Assembly (NCBI GenBank): GCA_012838395.1 | Contig: DUPI01000008.1 | Location: forward strand, 1 to 32,817 | Length of the DNA: 32,817 nucleotides | From: Mollicutes bacterium | GTDB lineage: Bacteria; Bacillota_I; Bacilli_A; RF39; UBA660 | Direction of reading: 5' to 3' | Shown: in pieces, positions 16,550-25,369 of the stretch | How positions within the stretch are numbered: position 1 is the stretch's first letter | Layout: each line of letters opens with the position of its first letter | The notes under the pieces: generated by a model | Databases searched by the model: none | Told to the model about the DNA's origin: nothing | What the model saw: only the letters and a program-made list of their open reading frames with translations | Position numbers and translations under genes: made by a program

Positions 16550-17383
16550 ATGAATTACTCATTTAAAAACATGAAATTAATGTTAGAACAAAAAAGGTTT
16601 GTTTTCAAAAAAAAGTACGGTCAAAATTTTATAATAGATGAAAATATTATTAATGCTATTATTAATAAAAGTGCTATTGACAAAGAAACTTTAGTAATTG
16701 AAATTGGTCCTGGTAGTGGGGCTTTGACCATCAAATTAGCAGAAACGGCTAAAAATGTTTTATGTTATGAAATAGATACAAGTTTACGAGAAATATTAAG
16801 TGATGTATTAAAAGATTGTAAAAATGTTGAAATTATTTATGATGATTTTTTAAAACGCAATGTTTTATTAGATATAAAAAAATATAAATATAATAGTCTT
16901 TATGTGGTTGCTAACTTACCATATTACATAACAACCCCGATAATTGTAAAATTAATTGAGGATAATATTGATGTTAAGAAAATTGTGGTTATGGTCCAAA
17001 AAGAAGTTGGAAATCGTTTCCGAGCTAAACCTGGAAGTCGAGATTATAATTCATTATCTGTTTTTCTTAATTATTTTTATGATGTTAAGAAAATTATGGA
17101 TGTTAGTAAAAATGTCTTTATGCCTAAGCCAAATGTTGATAGTATAGTAGTTGAGTTTAATAAAAAAGAAAAGAATTTATCAATAAAAAATAAGGAATTA
17201 TTTTTTAAGTTAATTAGAGATAGCTTTCGTCAAAAAAGAAAAACTATCAAAAATAATTTAAAAGGATATGATCTTGAAAAAGTTGAAAAAATTCTAAAAA
17301 AGCATAATTTAAGTTTATCTTCCCGTGCTGAACGAATCTCTACTGAAATCTTTGCTGAAATAGCTAATTATCTGGCTATTTGA
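16550..17383 (+). CDS. rsmA: 16S rRNA dimethyladenosine transferase RsmA (KsgA)
   Basis: RsmA dimethylates A1518 and A1519 of 16S rRNA late in small-subunit assembly. The opening KKKYGQNFIIDENI is diagnostic. SAM-binding EIGPGSG is at residues 51-57 and the catalytic NLPY at 122-125. The C-terminal helical domain includes SFRQKRKTIKNNL. The length of 277 is normal. AAGGAGG lies 6 bases before the ATG. Confidence 0.96.
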   Translation: MNYSFKNMKLMLEQKRFVFKKKYGQNFIIDENIINAIINKSAIDKETLVIEIGPGSGALTIKLAETAKNVLCYEIDTSLREILSDVLKDCKNVEIIYDDFLKRNVLLDIKKYKYNSLYVVANLPYYITTPIIVKLIEDNIDVKKIVVMVQKEVGNRFRAKPGSRDYNSLSVFLNYFYDVKKIMDVSKNVFMPKPNVDSIVVEFNKKEKNLSIKNKELFFKLIRDSFRQKRKTIKNNLKGYDLEKVEKILKKHNLSLSSRAERISTEIFAEIANYLAI

Positions 17384-17392
17384 TAAAAATAT

Positions 17393-18052
17393 ATGATTAA
17401 TATAACAAATAATAAATGGGATGATATTTTGCAAGAAGAATATAAAAAAGACTATTTTCAACAACTACTTTCTTTTATAAAAACAGAATATAAAACTAAA
17501 AGAATATTTCCTAAATTTTACAACATTTTTAACGCTTTAATCATTACTGATTATGATGATGTTAAGGTTTTAATTTTAGGGCAAGATCCCTATCACCAAG
17601 TTAATCAAGCACACGGACTATCTTTTTCAGTTTATAATGAACAAAAAAGACCGCCATCTTTAAGAAATATTTTTAAAGAATTAAAAAATGATTTAGGAAT
17701 AGAACGCACCAATAATAATTTAAGTGATTGGGCAAAACAAGGTGTTTTATTATTAAATTCTATTTTAACTGTAGAAGAAGGTAAACCTTTGTCCCACAAA
17801 AATATTGGTTGGGAAAGATTTACTGATACTATTATTAAAAAAGTTAACTCTAGGAAAGAAACGGTTATTTTTGTTTTGTGGGGAAATTACGCAAAAGAAA
17901 AAAAGCGTTTAATTACAAATGAAAAGCATATAATAATTGAGGGAGTTCATCCTTCACCATTATCAGCAAGTCGTGGTTTTTTTGAAAGTAAGCCATTTTC
18001 ACAAATAAATATGATTTTAGAAAGAAGGGGCAATGTACCAATAAAATGGTAA
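17393..18052 (+). CDS. ung: Uracil-DNA glycosylase
   Basis: Ung removes uracil from DNA as the first step of base excision repair. Family 1 motifs are complete: GQDPYH with the catalytic Asp (residues 63-68) and HPSPLSASRGF near the C-terminus. The length of 219 is normal. It follows rsmA by 9 bases without a convincing ribosome site, suggesting translation is coupled to rsmA. ung does not occupy this position in B. subtilis, so it is a local rearrangement. Confidence 0.95.
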   Translation: MINITNNKWDDILQEEYKKDYFQQLLSFIKTEYKTKRIFPKFYNIFNALIITDYDDVKVLILGQDPYHQVNQAHGLSFSVYNEQKRPPSLRNIFKELKNDLGIERTNNNLSDWAKQGVLLLNSILTVEEGKPLSHKNIGWERFTDTIIKKVNSRKETVIFVLWGNYAKEKKRLITNEKHIIIEGVHPSPLSASRGFFESKPFSQINMILERRGNVPIKW

Positions 18053-18105
18053 AATAACTTGCTATCATCTTTTAAATATAATAAAATTAACATAGAGGTG
18101 TTAAA

Positions 18106-19431
18106 ATGGACAATGCATATAATTATTTAGTAGAAGAAGTAGGAATAAAATATGGCGATTCAATCGTTGTTGGTGTTTCTGGTGGACCTGATTCTATGGC
18201 ACTTTTGCATCTTTTAAGTAGAATAAAAAAAAGTTTAGACATTCAAATAATATGTGCCCATGTTCATCATAACCTGCGAAAAGAAAGTGATGAAGAAAAA
18301 GCGTTTGTAGAACACTTTTGTGCCAATTATGGTATTATCTTCGAATGGTATAAAATTAAAGATTATGGTGATGACAATTTTCATAACGAGGCTAGAAGTA
18401 TTAGATATAATTATTTTTCAAAAATTGTAAAAAAATATAATGCAAAGTATCTTTTTACCGCCCATCATGGTGACGATTTAATTGAAACCATTTTAATGCG
18501 TATAGTTAGAGGGTCAACTTTGCGTGGTTATAGTGGTTTTTCAAAAGTTGTTAATATGAAGGATTACGTTATTATTAGACCACTTATCAACGTTACTAAA
18601 GATGAAATCTATGATTATATTAAAAGACACAAAATTAAATATATAACAGATAATTCAAACGTAATGGATGTTTATACACGGAATCGTTTTCGCAAATATA
18701 TTGTTCCAGCTTTTAAAAAGGAAGAAGAAAAGGTTCACGAAAAATTTTATAAATTTAGTAAAACTTTGTTAGAATACAACAATTATATTGATAAAGAGGT
18801 TCAAAAAAAATTAAAAAAAATATATCCCCAAAATGTGTTAAATATTGAGGAGTTCAATAAAGAAGAATATGTTATACAAATGAAAATAATTTATTATATT
18901 TTGGAACAAATATATCAGGATGATTTAATGTTAATTACTGATCAACATGCTAAACTTGTATATAATTTAATCAAGTCCAAACGAGCTAATGTTAAAATTT
19001 ATTTACCAAACAACGTTAGGGCAATCAAATCGTATGATACTTTCGTTGTGGTTCAAGATAAAATGATTGATAATAAATATGAAATAGAATTAATTAATTA
19101 TATGAATTTACCTAATGGTCGTAACATAGAAGTTATATCTTCTTCTGAAATGACTAATAATTACTACTGTCGTTTAGATACAAGCGAAGTGATGATGCCA
19201 TTGCACGTTCGTACTAGGCAAAATGGCGATAAAATGTACGTTAAAGGTTTATTAGGGAGAAAAAAAATTAATGATATTTTTATTGATGAAAAAATATCAA
19301 CTATAGAAAGAGATTTGTGGCCTGTAGTTGTCGATTCAGCTGGCATTATTGTTTGGTTACCTGGTTTAAAAAAATCTAAATTTGATAAGTCAAAAAATGA
19401 AAAGTATGATATAATACTAAAATACTACTAA
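18106..19431 (+). CDS. tilS: tRNA(Ile)-lysidine synthetase TilS
   Basis: TilS adds lysine to C34 of tRNA-Ile(CAU) so that it reads AUA instead of AUG, an essential step in AT-rich genomes where AUA is common. The PP-loop SGGPDS is at residues 25-30, with HVHHNLR and the RNRFRKYIVP segment downstream. The C-terminal domain extends to residue 441. GAGGTG precedes the ATG and TATAAT (18077-18082) lies upstream. In B. subtilis hprT lies between tilS and ftsH; here ftsH follows after 14 bases. Confidence 0.94.
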   Translation: MDNAYNYLVEEVGIKYGDSIVVGVSGGPDSMALLHLLSRIKKSLDIQIICAHVHHNLRKESDEEKAFVEHFCANYGIIFEWYKIKDYGDDNFHNEARSIRYNYFSKIVKKYNAKYLFTAHHGDDLIETILMRIVRGSTLRGYSGFSKVVNMKDYVIIRPLINVTKDEIYDYIKRHKIKYITDNSNVMDVYTRNRFRKYIVPAFKKEEEKVHEKFYKFSKTLLEYNNYIDKEVQKKLKKIYPQNVLNIEEFNKEEYVIQMKIIYYILEQIYQDDLMLITDQHAKLVYNLIKSKRANVKIYLPNNVRAIKSYDTFVVVQDKMIDNKYEIELINYMNLPNGRNIEVISSSEMTNNYYCRLDTSEVMMPLHVRTRQNGDKMYVKGLLGRKKINDIFIDEKISTIERDLWPVVVDSAGIIVWLPGLKKSKFDKSKNEKYDIILKYY

Positions 19432-19445
19432 GGGAGGAGAATATA

Positions 19446-21425
19446 ATGAATAAAAAAACATTAAAAAAGGGCTTATACCCATATTTAATATTATTTTTAA
19501 TAATGATATCAATTATGTATATATTAGGTAAAGCTAATATCAAAGTGCATAAGTTAACATATGATTCTTTTATGGAGTATGTTAATAATGGAGAGGTTAA
19601 TGAAATTGCAATAGTACCTAGAAGTAGAGCGGGTATCTATGAAATAAAAGGAACATTAAAAAATTATGAAGAAAGTGAATCGTTTATTTTAAAAGTTCCA
19701 CTTTCAAATGAAGTGGTTTCTAAAATATTTAATGCAGAAGAAAAATATAACTTTAAGGTCGATACACAAGTCGACCCAGAATCCGGAACTTTTCTATTGT
19801 TTGTAATTAATATATTACCAATGTTATTATTAATTGGTTTTGCCTTTGCTTTTATTAGAAAACAAGTTGGCACTGCTAATAGTTCAATGGATTTTGGAAA
19901 AAGTCGCGCTAAATTAAATCCTGATTCAAATAAGATTAATTTTGATAATGTGGCAGGATTAACTGAAGAAAAAGAAGAAGTATCAGAATTAATTGATTTT
20001 TTAAAAAATCCAAAAAAATTCCAAAGATTAGGTGCCAGAATACCCAAAGGGGTTTTATTAGTTGGGCCACCGGGAACTGGTAAGACGTTATTAGCTAGAG
20101 CGGTTGCTGGTGAGGCTAGTGTGCCTTTCTACTATATAAGTGGTTCAGATTTTGTAGAATTATTTGTTGGTGTTGGTGCAAGTCGAGTTAGAGATATGTT
20201 TAAACAGGCTAAACACAACGCACCTTGTTTGATATTTATTGATGAAATAGATGCAGTGGGCCGTCAGCGTGGAGCTGGTTTAGGGGGCGGTCACGATGAA
20301 AGGGAACAAACCTTAAATCAATTACTAACAGAAATGGATGGTTTTGGTGCTAATGAAGGAATTATAATTATTGCGGCTACAAATCGTCCTGATGTTTTGG
20401 ATCCTGCTTTATTAAGACCTGGTCGCTTTGATCGTCAGGTTACAGTAAATTTACCTGATGCTAAAGGTAGAGAAGAAATACTGGGAGTTCATGCGCGTGG
20501 GAAAACATTTGCCAAAGGCGTGAAACTTTCTAATATAGCAAAAAGAACAGTTGGTTTTAGTGGTGCTGATCTTGAAAATTTATTGAATGAAGCTGCATTA
20601 TTGGCAGTACGTCGTGATAAAGAATTTATTACAATGGAAGAAATTGATGAAGCTCACGATCGTGTACTGATGGGACCTGCTAAAAAATCCAAAAAATATA
20701 CAGAAAATGAAAAAAAATTGGTTGCATACCATGAAGCTGGACATGTAGTTTTAGGCTTGAAATTAAATGATGCTAATATTGTTCAAAAGGTAACTATTAT
20801 TCCGAGAAGTTATGCTGGGGGATATGCGTTAATGTTACCCAAAGAAGAAAGATACACAGCTACTAAAAAGGAATTACTTGAACGAATTGCTGGATTACTT
20901 GGCGGACGTGTGTCAGAAGAAATAGTATTTAATGAAATAACAACTGGGGCTCATAATGATTTCGAACAAGCAACTAAAATAGCGCGTGCAATGGTTACGG
21001 AATATGGTATGAGTAGTTTGGGTCCAGTTCAATTTGAACATCAAGAGTCAAGTGTTTTCTTAGGAAGAGATTATAATAAAAGTCGTAATTTTTCAAGCCA
21101 AGTAGCATACCAAATAGATGAGGAAGTAAGAAAGATTATTAGTGAGCAATATGAAGTTGCCAAAAATATTATAAAAGAAAATATTGATTTACTTGAATTA
21201 ATTGCTGAAACACTAATTGAAAGAGAAACCTTAACAAAAGAACAAATTGAGTATTTGGTAGAACATGGTGTAATGGATGATGAAACAGAAAATAGCGATG
21301 AAAATTTAGAAAATTTAACTGTTGTTGAATTAAAAGAATTAGCAAAAGAAAAAAACATAACAGGTTATACAAAACTAAATAAACAAGAATTAATTGATGT
21401 TTTAAATGGTGCTAATGAAGAGTGA
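19446..21425 (+). CDS. ftsH: ATP-dependent zinc metalloprotease FtsH with Rho-N-like tail
   Basis: FtsH is a membrane-bound hexameric AAA+ protease that degrades unassembled or regulatory proteins. Transmembrane segments lie at about 12-28 and 117-137, flanking the extracytoplasmic domain. Walker A GPPGTGKT is near 207-214, followed by the DEIDAVGRQRG Walker B, the second region of homology, and the zinc site HEAGH at 429-433. The extreme C-terminus is unusual. After an acidic Asp/Glu/Asn stretch, residues from about 623 (LTVVELKELAKEKNITGY, then KLNKQELIDVL) resemble the Rho N-terminal/SAP-like helical module rather than a normal FtsH tail. GGGAGG precedes the ATG. Confidence 0.95.
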   Translation: MNKKTLKKGLYPYLILFLIMISIMYILGKANIKVHKLTYDSFMEYVNNGEVNEIAIVPRSRAGIYEIKGTLKNYEESESFILKVPLSNEVVSKIFNAEEKYNFKVDTQVDPESGTFLLFVINILPMLLLIGFAFAFIRKQVGTANSSMDFGKSRAKLNPDSNKINFDNVAGLTEEKEEVSELIDFLKNPKKFQRLGARIPKGVLLVGPPGTGKTLLARAVAGEASVPFYYISGSDFVELFVGVGASRVRDMFKQAKHNAPCLIFIDEIDAVGRQRGAGLGGGHDEREQTLNQLLTEMDGFGANEGIIIIAATNRPDVLDPALLRPGRFDRQVTVNLPDAKGREEILGVHARGKTFAKGVKLSNIAKRTVGFSGADLENLLNEAALLAVRRDKEFITMEEIDEAHDRVLMGPAKKSKKYTENEKKLVAYHEAGHVVLGLKLNDANIVQKVTIIPRSYAGGYALMLPKEERYTATKKELLERIAGLLGGRVSEEIVFNEITTGAHNDFEQATKIARAMVTEYGMSSLGPVQFEHQESSVFLGRDYNKSRNFSSQVAYQIDEEVRKIISEQYEVAKNIIKENIDLLELIAETLIERETLTKEQIEYLVEHGVMDDETENSDENLENLTVVELKELAKEKNITGYTKLNKQELIDVLNGANEE

Positions 21426-21470
21426 TTATCAATCTTTTTTTAGATATTATATTAAAACTATCAAAAATAA

Positions 21471-21499
21471 TTGCAAATATTGATTTATTTGGTTATAAT
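21471..21499 (+). promoter_or_regulatory. Promoter of the DUF1292-like gene
   Basis: TTGCAA (21471-21476), a 17-base spacer and TATAAT (21494-21499), with AAAGGAGG and the ATG shortly after. The gene is therefore independent of ftsH. Confidence 0.75.
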
Positions 21500-21527
21500 A
21501 AGTATAAAGAATAAAAGGAGGAATAAA

Positions 21528-22259
21528 ATGGAAAACGTAAATGTAGTTAATATTAATAATGAATTGTTAAATATTAATGTTATTCGTTATTTTGAAATGG
21601 ATAATGATAGATATCTAATTTATTCATTAAATGAAATTGATGAACAAAATTATGTGAAGCTATATGCTATAAAAGTTGAAGATAGAGATGGTAATCTAGT
21701 TGGTTTTAAAATTGAGGATGAAAACACCTGGGCATCTATAAAAGAACTAATCAAAGTTATTGTTAGAGGAAATAAAAATGGAATTGCTGAAGTTTCTGAT
21801 TTAAATTATAAAGAGTTAGAAGCGTTAAGACTAAGTGACAGTCGTGTTTTTAAATTATCTAATCCACTAGCTGAGTTATTATCTGCTAATAAAAAGACTT
21901 TTTTAGAGTCTCAAGTAGAGATGGAATCTCAAATAGAAATAGAACCTCAAATAGAAATAGAAGCTCAAAAAGAAATAGAACCTCAAATAGAAATAGAAGC
22001 TCAAGTAGAAATAGAACCTCAAGTAGAACTTGAGCCACTGGTTGTCGGACCAACTCCTGAGCTTAATGTCGAACCAGAATCACTGGTTACACAAGAAAAT
22101 GAGGAACCGAGCTTAGAAGCAACCCCTGAGGATACAACGCCAGAAGTTTCTCAATCAAATGCCGAAGTTGATTATTATAAAAATTTATATCAACAAGAAA
22201 AAACTAAAAACGAAGAATTAAGTAACAAGTTAAACGAAATTAAAAAACTTTTAGATTAA
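21528..22259 (+). CDS. DUF1292-like protein with acidic hexapeptide repeats
   Basis: The N-terminal region (about 10-55, VIRYFEMDNDRYLIYSL and following) resembles the DUF1292/YrzB family, whose function is unknown. After about 125 residues comes a low-complexity acidic section of seven hexapeptides of the type PQIEIE/AQVEIE, then a Pro/Glu-rich stretch. A Lys/Glu-rich C-terminal coiled coil (about 215-243) closes the 243-residue protein. There is no signal peptide or membrane segment, so it is probably cytoplasmic. ATG 21528 follows AAAGGAGG; an upstream in-frame codon at 21471 lies in the promoter. Confidence 0.7.
   Translation: MENVNVVNINNELLNINVIRYFEMDNDRYLIYSLNEIDEQNYVKLYAIKVEDRDGNLVGFKIEDENTWASIKELIKVIVRGNKNGIAEVSDLNYKELEALRLSDSRVFKLSNPLAELLSANKKTFLESQVEMESQIEIEPQIEIEAQKEIEPQIEIEAQVEIEPQVELEPLVVGPTPELNVEPESLVTQENEEPSLEATPEDTTPEVSQSNAEVDYYKNLYQQEKTKNEELSNKLNEIKKLLD
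21906..22031 (+). repeat. Seven tandem 18-bp coding repeats
   Basis: Seven units of 18 bases encode hexapeptides ESQVEM, ESQIEI, EPQIEI, EAQKEI, EPQIEI, EAQVEI and EPQVEL. The middle units differ by only a few bases, so the array probably changes copy number by slippage without breaking the frame. Confidence 0.92.
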
Positions 22260-22264
22260 ATAAA

Positions 22265-22294
22265 AAAATAGAATTGTTAATCAATTCTATTTTT
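22265..22294. terminator. Bidirectional terminator between convergent genes
   Basis: AAAATAGAATTG and CAATTCTATTTT enclose a TTAAT loop and are flanked by A-runs and T-runs. It ends the DUF1292-like gene and also yutG, whose stop codon lies in the loop. Confidence 0.88.
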
Positions 22295-22762
22295 GTGTGC
22301 TAATCTACTTGCAGCCGAGGACGAAATCGCACAGATTATATCGTCTAGAAAGGTATGGCATTGTTTGTTATCTTTGCCTAATTTATCTAATTTTCCAATA
22401 ATACCTGGCTTGGTTTTGTCTAGGTGACCAAAGTTGGTAAATGCTATTGAACCATAAATATTAACAATACTAAGTGGCAGAATTTCATCAATACCATATA
22501 AAGAATCATCAACTTTGATTATACTGTTTATAGGCTCACTTAATAAATTTTTTTCGACAGCTTCGTCAATAGCAATGCCAGTTAAAACAGCATGTATTAC
22601 TTCCCTTTTTTCGATTATACTATCAATTGTGTTAATGCAATCATCCACAGTTAGATCTTGGATGTGTTTTTTTTGTAGTTCAAAAACAATGTCAGCGATA
22701 TCGGTAATTTCTACACCTCGCTCTTTTAGTTTTTGAATTGCTAATTCTTTTAATTTCATCAT
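22277..22762 (-). CDS. yutG: Phosphatidylglycerophosphatase A-like protein (YutG)
   Basis: This is a PgpA-family protein of the soluble Firmicute type. PgpA enzymes dephosphorylate phosphatidylglycerophosphate to phosphatidylglycerol. Family features are DIADIVFELQKKHI, YGIDEILPLSIVNIYGSIAFTNFG split by short variable spacers, and the conserved TFLDDIICAI with SSSAASRLAHK at the end. GGAGGA lies 5 bases before ATG 22762; the adjacent ATG at 22759 is equally possible. The product is 161 residues. It is divergent from the yutH remnant, and the yutG/yutH/yutI neighbourhood is that of B. subtilis. Confidence 0.85.
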   Translation of the reverse strand: MMKLKELAIQKLKERGVEITDIADIVFELQKKHIQDLTVDDCINTIDSIIEKREVIHAVLTGIAIDEAVEKNLLSEPINSIIKVDDSLYGIDEILPLSIVNIYGSIAFTNFGHLDKTKPGIIGKLDKLGKDNKQCHTFLDDIICAISSSAASRLAHKNRID

Positions 22763-22819
22763 TTTAATCCTCCAATCATAAAATAACAAAAAAATCATAA
22801 AATTAGGTGAGGTGAATAT

Positions 22820-23725
22820 ATGAAAAATATAATTAGTTATTTTTATAATCTTGAACCAAATAATATTCACCAATATGAAAAGAAATTGAAATTTAGTGTT
22901 GATAATAATAATTATGTATTTTTACCATGTTATCACACGGAAAAAGAAATAAAAGATTTGCAATCGTTATCTACAACTTTATTATCTAAAGGTGTATATT
23001 GTCATCAATTTATCCTTAATGTGAACTCAACAATAATAACTATGGTGAACAATGTTCCATATGTATTGTTATTGGTGTATATTAATGATAATCGTCTTAT
23101 ATCTTTTGATGATTTAATATGGTTTACTAATATTGATAATTTGCCAGTTGTTGAAAGTTTAAAAAGGGATAATTGGTTTTCCTTGTGGACTGAAAAAATT
23201 GATTATTTTGAATATCAGGTTAGTCAGTTCGGAAAAAAATTCCCTTTATTACGTGAAAGTTTTAGTTATTTTGTAGGAATGGCAGAAACCAGTATAAGTT
23301 TTTTAAAAAACATCAATACTAATTATAATCCTACCTTATCATTATAGCATGGTAGAATGAAAAAAAATCATACCCTATTTGACTTGTATAATCCATTAAA
23401 TTTTATTGTGGATAGTAAAATCAGGAATATTTGCGAGTATTTTAAAGATTGTTTTTTTAAAGATAATGATTTAACTATAGACCTGTTTAATTATATTTCA
23501 TATAATAACTTAACGACCTCTGATTCCTTATCGTTATATGCAAGAATGCTTTTTCCTACTTTTTATTTTGACATATATGAATTAATTGTTCACGGAAATT
23601 TAGAGGAAAAGGAAGTTCTTAAGATAATTCAAAAAACAAATGATTATCAGTTGTTTTTAAAACAATTACATAATTATTTAAAGCAATATATTGCAATTCC
23701 AAATATTGAGTGGATAAATAAATAA
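22820..23725 (+). pseudogene. yutH: YutH-like spore coat kinase-fold gene interrupted by TAG
   Basis: One 301-codon reading frame is interrupted only by TAG at 23345-23347 (codon 176). The first part (175 codons) and the second (an ATG at 23357 opens 122 codons) are in the same phase. Bases between them read HGRM right after the stop, at the position of the HGD-like catalytic loop of aminoglycoside-phosphotransferase-like folds. The second part has LFDLYNPLNFIVDSKIR and LYARMLFPTFYFD, typical of YutH, a spore-coat-associated protein in Bacillus. Position between yutG and the yutI-type gene supports the name. TAG is a normal stop here (trmN6, csp). The lack of other damage suggests a recent mutation, readthrough or a sequencing error. 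Confidence 0.72.
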
Positions 23726-23727
23726 AA

Positions 23728-23958
23728 TTAATTAATGTTTACAACTTCGTTTATTTCAGGAATTTCATTTTTAATTGCAGTTTCAATTACTTCCTTTAAA
23801 GTAATATCTACCATTTGACAAGTTGAACAAGCACCTAATAGTTTGATATAAACAATATTATTTTCAAGTTTAATAAATTTAATATCGCCACCATCACTTA
23901 TTAAAAAAGGTCTTAACTCATCAATTATATTAATAATTTTATTTTCAATTTCAGTCAT
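23728..23958 (-). CDS. yutI: NifU-like iron-sulfur scaffold protein (YutI)
   Basis: This small NifU C-terminal domain protein of 76 residues carries assembled iron-sulfur clusters to target proteins. It has the opening IINIIDELRPFLISDGGDIKF and the CxxC cluster site in LLGACSTCQM. ATG 23958 is chosen: GGAGG lies 5 bases before it. Its stop is 2 bases from the end of the convergent yutH remnant. The cluster consumer RicT is encoded in the same window. Confidence 0.92.
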   Translation of the reverse strand: MTEIENKIINIIDELRPFLISDGGDIKFIKLENNIVYIKLLGACSTCQMVDITLKEVIETAIKNEIPEINEVVNIN

Positions 23959-24055
23959 GTGCACCTCCTAATTCATTATATATTATTCTTTAGGTATAGT
24001 AAATAGTTTTCTAATTAATAAATTTTTATGCTATAATTAAATTAGAGGTGTAATA

Positions 24056-24424
24056 ATGACGAAATATAAGAAAGGGAAAATAGTAAAAGGTACTGTAACG
24101 GGAATTGAATCATATGGTATATTTGTGTCATTGGATGAATTTTACAGTGGTTTGATACATATTTCTGAAATATCCCATAATTATGTAAAAAACATTACCG
24201 ATTTTGTGAATATTAGTGATATAATATATGTAGAGATTCTTGATGTTGATGAAAAATTATCCCAACTAAAACTTAGTATTAAAAATATTAATTATAAAAA
24301 AAATATTAATTATAAAAAGGCCAAAATAAGAGAAACTAGTTCAGGGTTTGAGACATTAAAAATAAAGCTTCCAGGTTGGATAAAAGAAAATATAAGAAAA
24401 AGGCCCAAAAATATTGACAAATAA
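24056..24424 (+). CDS. S1-domain RNA-binding protein (YugI/CvfD type)
   Basis: The single S1 OB-fold (about residues 5-75, KGKIVKGTVTGIESYGIFVSL and LIHISEIS) is followed by a basic Lys/Asn-rich tail. This matches B. subtilis general stress protein 13 (YugI) and S. pneumoniae CvfD, ribosome-associated post-transcriptional regulators. Length 122 residues. TATAAT (24032-24037) and AGAGGTG precede the ATG. Its last codons contain the promoter of the tRNA operon. Confidence 0.85.
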   Translation: MTKYKKGKIVKGTVTGIESYGIFVSLDEFYSGLIHISEISHNYVKNITDFVNISDIIYVEILDVDEKLSQLKLSIKNINYKKNINYKKAKIRETSSGFETLKIKLPGWIKENIRKRPKNIDK

Positions 24425-24442
24425 ATATATAAATGATATATT
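24414..24442 (+). promoter_or_regulatory. Promoter of the tRNA operon
   Basis: TTGACA (24414-24419), a 17-base spacer and TATATT (24437-24442): a near-consensus promoter. Its -35 overlaps the end of the S1-domain gene. Transcription would begin about 14 bases before the first tRNA. Confidence 0.82.
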
Positions 24443-24462
24443 AAATTACGTCCAGAGGTTTT

Positions 24463-24539
24463 GGGTGATTAGCTCAGTTGGTTAGAGCACCTGCCTTACA
24501 AGCAGGGGGTCGTAGGTTCGAGTCCTACATCGCCCACCA
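24463..24539 (+). tRNA. tRNA-Val (anticodon TAC)
   Basis: GGGTGAT pairs with ATCGCCC, the anticodon loop is CTTACAA and CCA is encoded. First gene of a 13-tRNA operon. The likely modifying enzyme TrmN6 is encoded at 5289-6008. Confidence 0.97.
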
Positions 24540-24540
24540 T

Positions 24541-24617
<77 letters not shown>

Positions 24618-24620
24618 TGT

Positions 24621-24704
24621 GGAGGGATAGCGAAGTGGTCAAACGCGGCAGACTGTAAATCTGTTCCTTCGGGTTCGATGGTTCAAATCCATCTCTCTCC
24701 ACCA
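24621..24704 (+). tRNA. tRNA-Tyr (anticodon GTA)
   Basis: Class II tRNA with a long variable arm. GGAGGGA pairs with TCTCTCC, the anticodon loop is CTGTAAA and CCA is encoded. Confidence 0.96.
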
Positions 24705-24719
24705 TTAAAATTGTTACCT

Positions 24720-24794
24720 TGCCTCGTAGCCAAGTGGTAAGGCACCACACTTTGACTGTGGCATGCGCTAGTTCGAATCTAGCCGAGGCAGCCA
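24720..24794 (+). tRNA. tRNA-Gln (anticodon TTG)
   Basis: TGCCTCG pairs with CGAGGCA, the discriminator is G, the anticodon loop is CTTTGAC and CCA is encoded. Confidence 0.96.
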
Positions 24795-24801
24795 TTTTTA
24801 T

Positions 24802-24877
24802 GTCCCGTTAGCTCAGTCGGTAGAGCATTTGACTTTTAATCAAAGGGTCACAAGTTCGATTCTTGTACGGGACACCA
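24802..24877 (+). tRNA. tRNA-Lys (anticodon TTT)
   Basis: GTCCCGT pairs with ACGGGAC, the anticodon loop is CTTTTAA and CCA is encoded. Confidence 0.97.
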
Positions 24878-24885
24878 TCTTATTT

Positions 24886-24974
24886 GCCTGAGTGGCGGAA
24901 TAGGTAGACGCACAGGACTTAAAATCCTGCGAGATTCAACTCTCGTGCCGGTTCAATTCCGGCCTTAGGCACCA
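24886..24974 (+). tRNA. tRNA-Leu (anticodon TAA)
   Basis: Class II tRNA with a long variable arm. GCCTGAG pairs with CTTAGGC (one G-T), the anticodon loop is CTTAAAA and CCA is encoded. Confidence 0.96.
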
Positions 24975-25002
24975 TTTAAATATTTGCTAAATTTAAAATT
25001 AC

Positions 25003-25093
25003 GGAGAAATACCCAAGTCTGGTTGAAGGGACCGGTCTTGAAAACCGGGAGGTCGGAAACGGCGCGGGGGTTCGAATCCCTCTTTCTCCGCCA
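25003..25093 (+). tRNA. tRNA-Ser (anticodon TGA)
   Basis: Class II tRNA with a GC-rich variable arm. GGAGAAA pairs with TTTCTCC, the discriminator is G, the anticodon loop is CTTGAAA and CCA is encoded. Confidence 0.97.
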
Positions 25094-25110
25094 TTTAAAA
25101 TTTAAAACAT

Positions 25111-25187
<77 letters not shown>

Positions 25188-25188
25188 T

Positions 25189-25264
25189 GGTCCCGTGGTG
25201 TAGCGGTTAACATGTCTGCCTGTCACGCAGAAGATCGCGAGTTCGATTCTCGTCGGGACCGCCA
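25189..25264 (+). tRNA. tRNA-Asp (anticodon GTC)
   Basis: GGTCCCG pairs with CGGGACC, the discriminator is G, the anticodon loop is CTGTCAC and CCA is encoded. One base separates it from tRNA-fMet. Confidence 0.97.
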
Positions 25265-25267
25265 TGT

Positions 25268-25343
<76 letters not shown>

Positions 25344-25369
25344 TTTTATTTTATTATGAAGATGAATCC

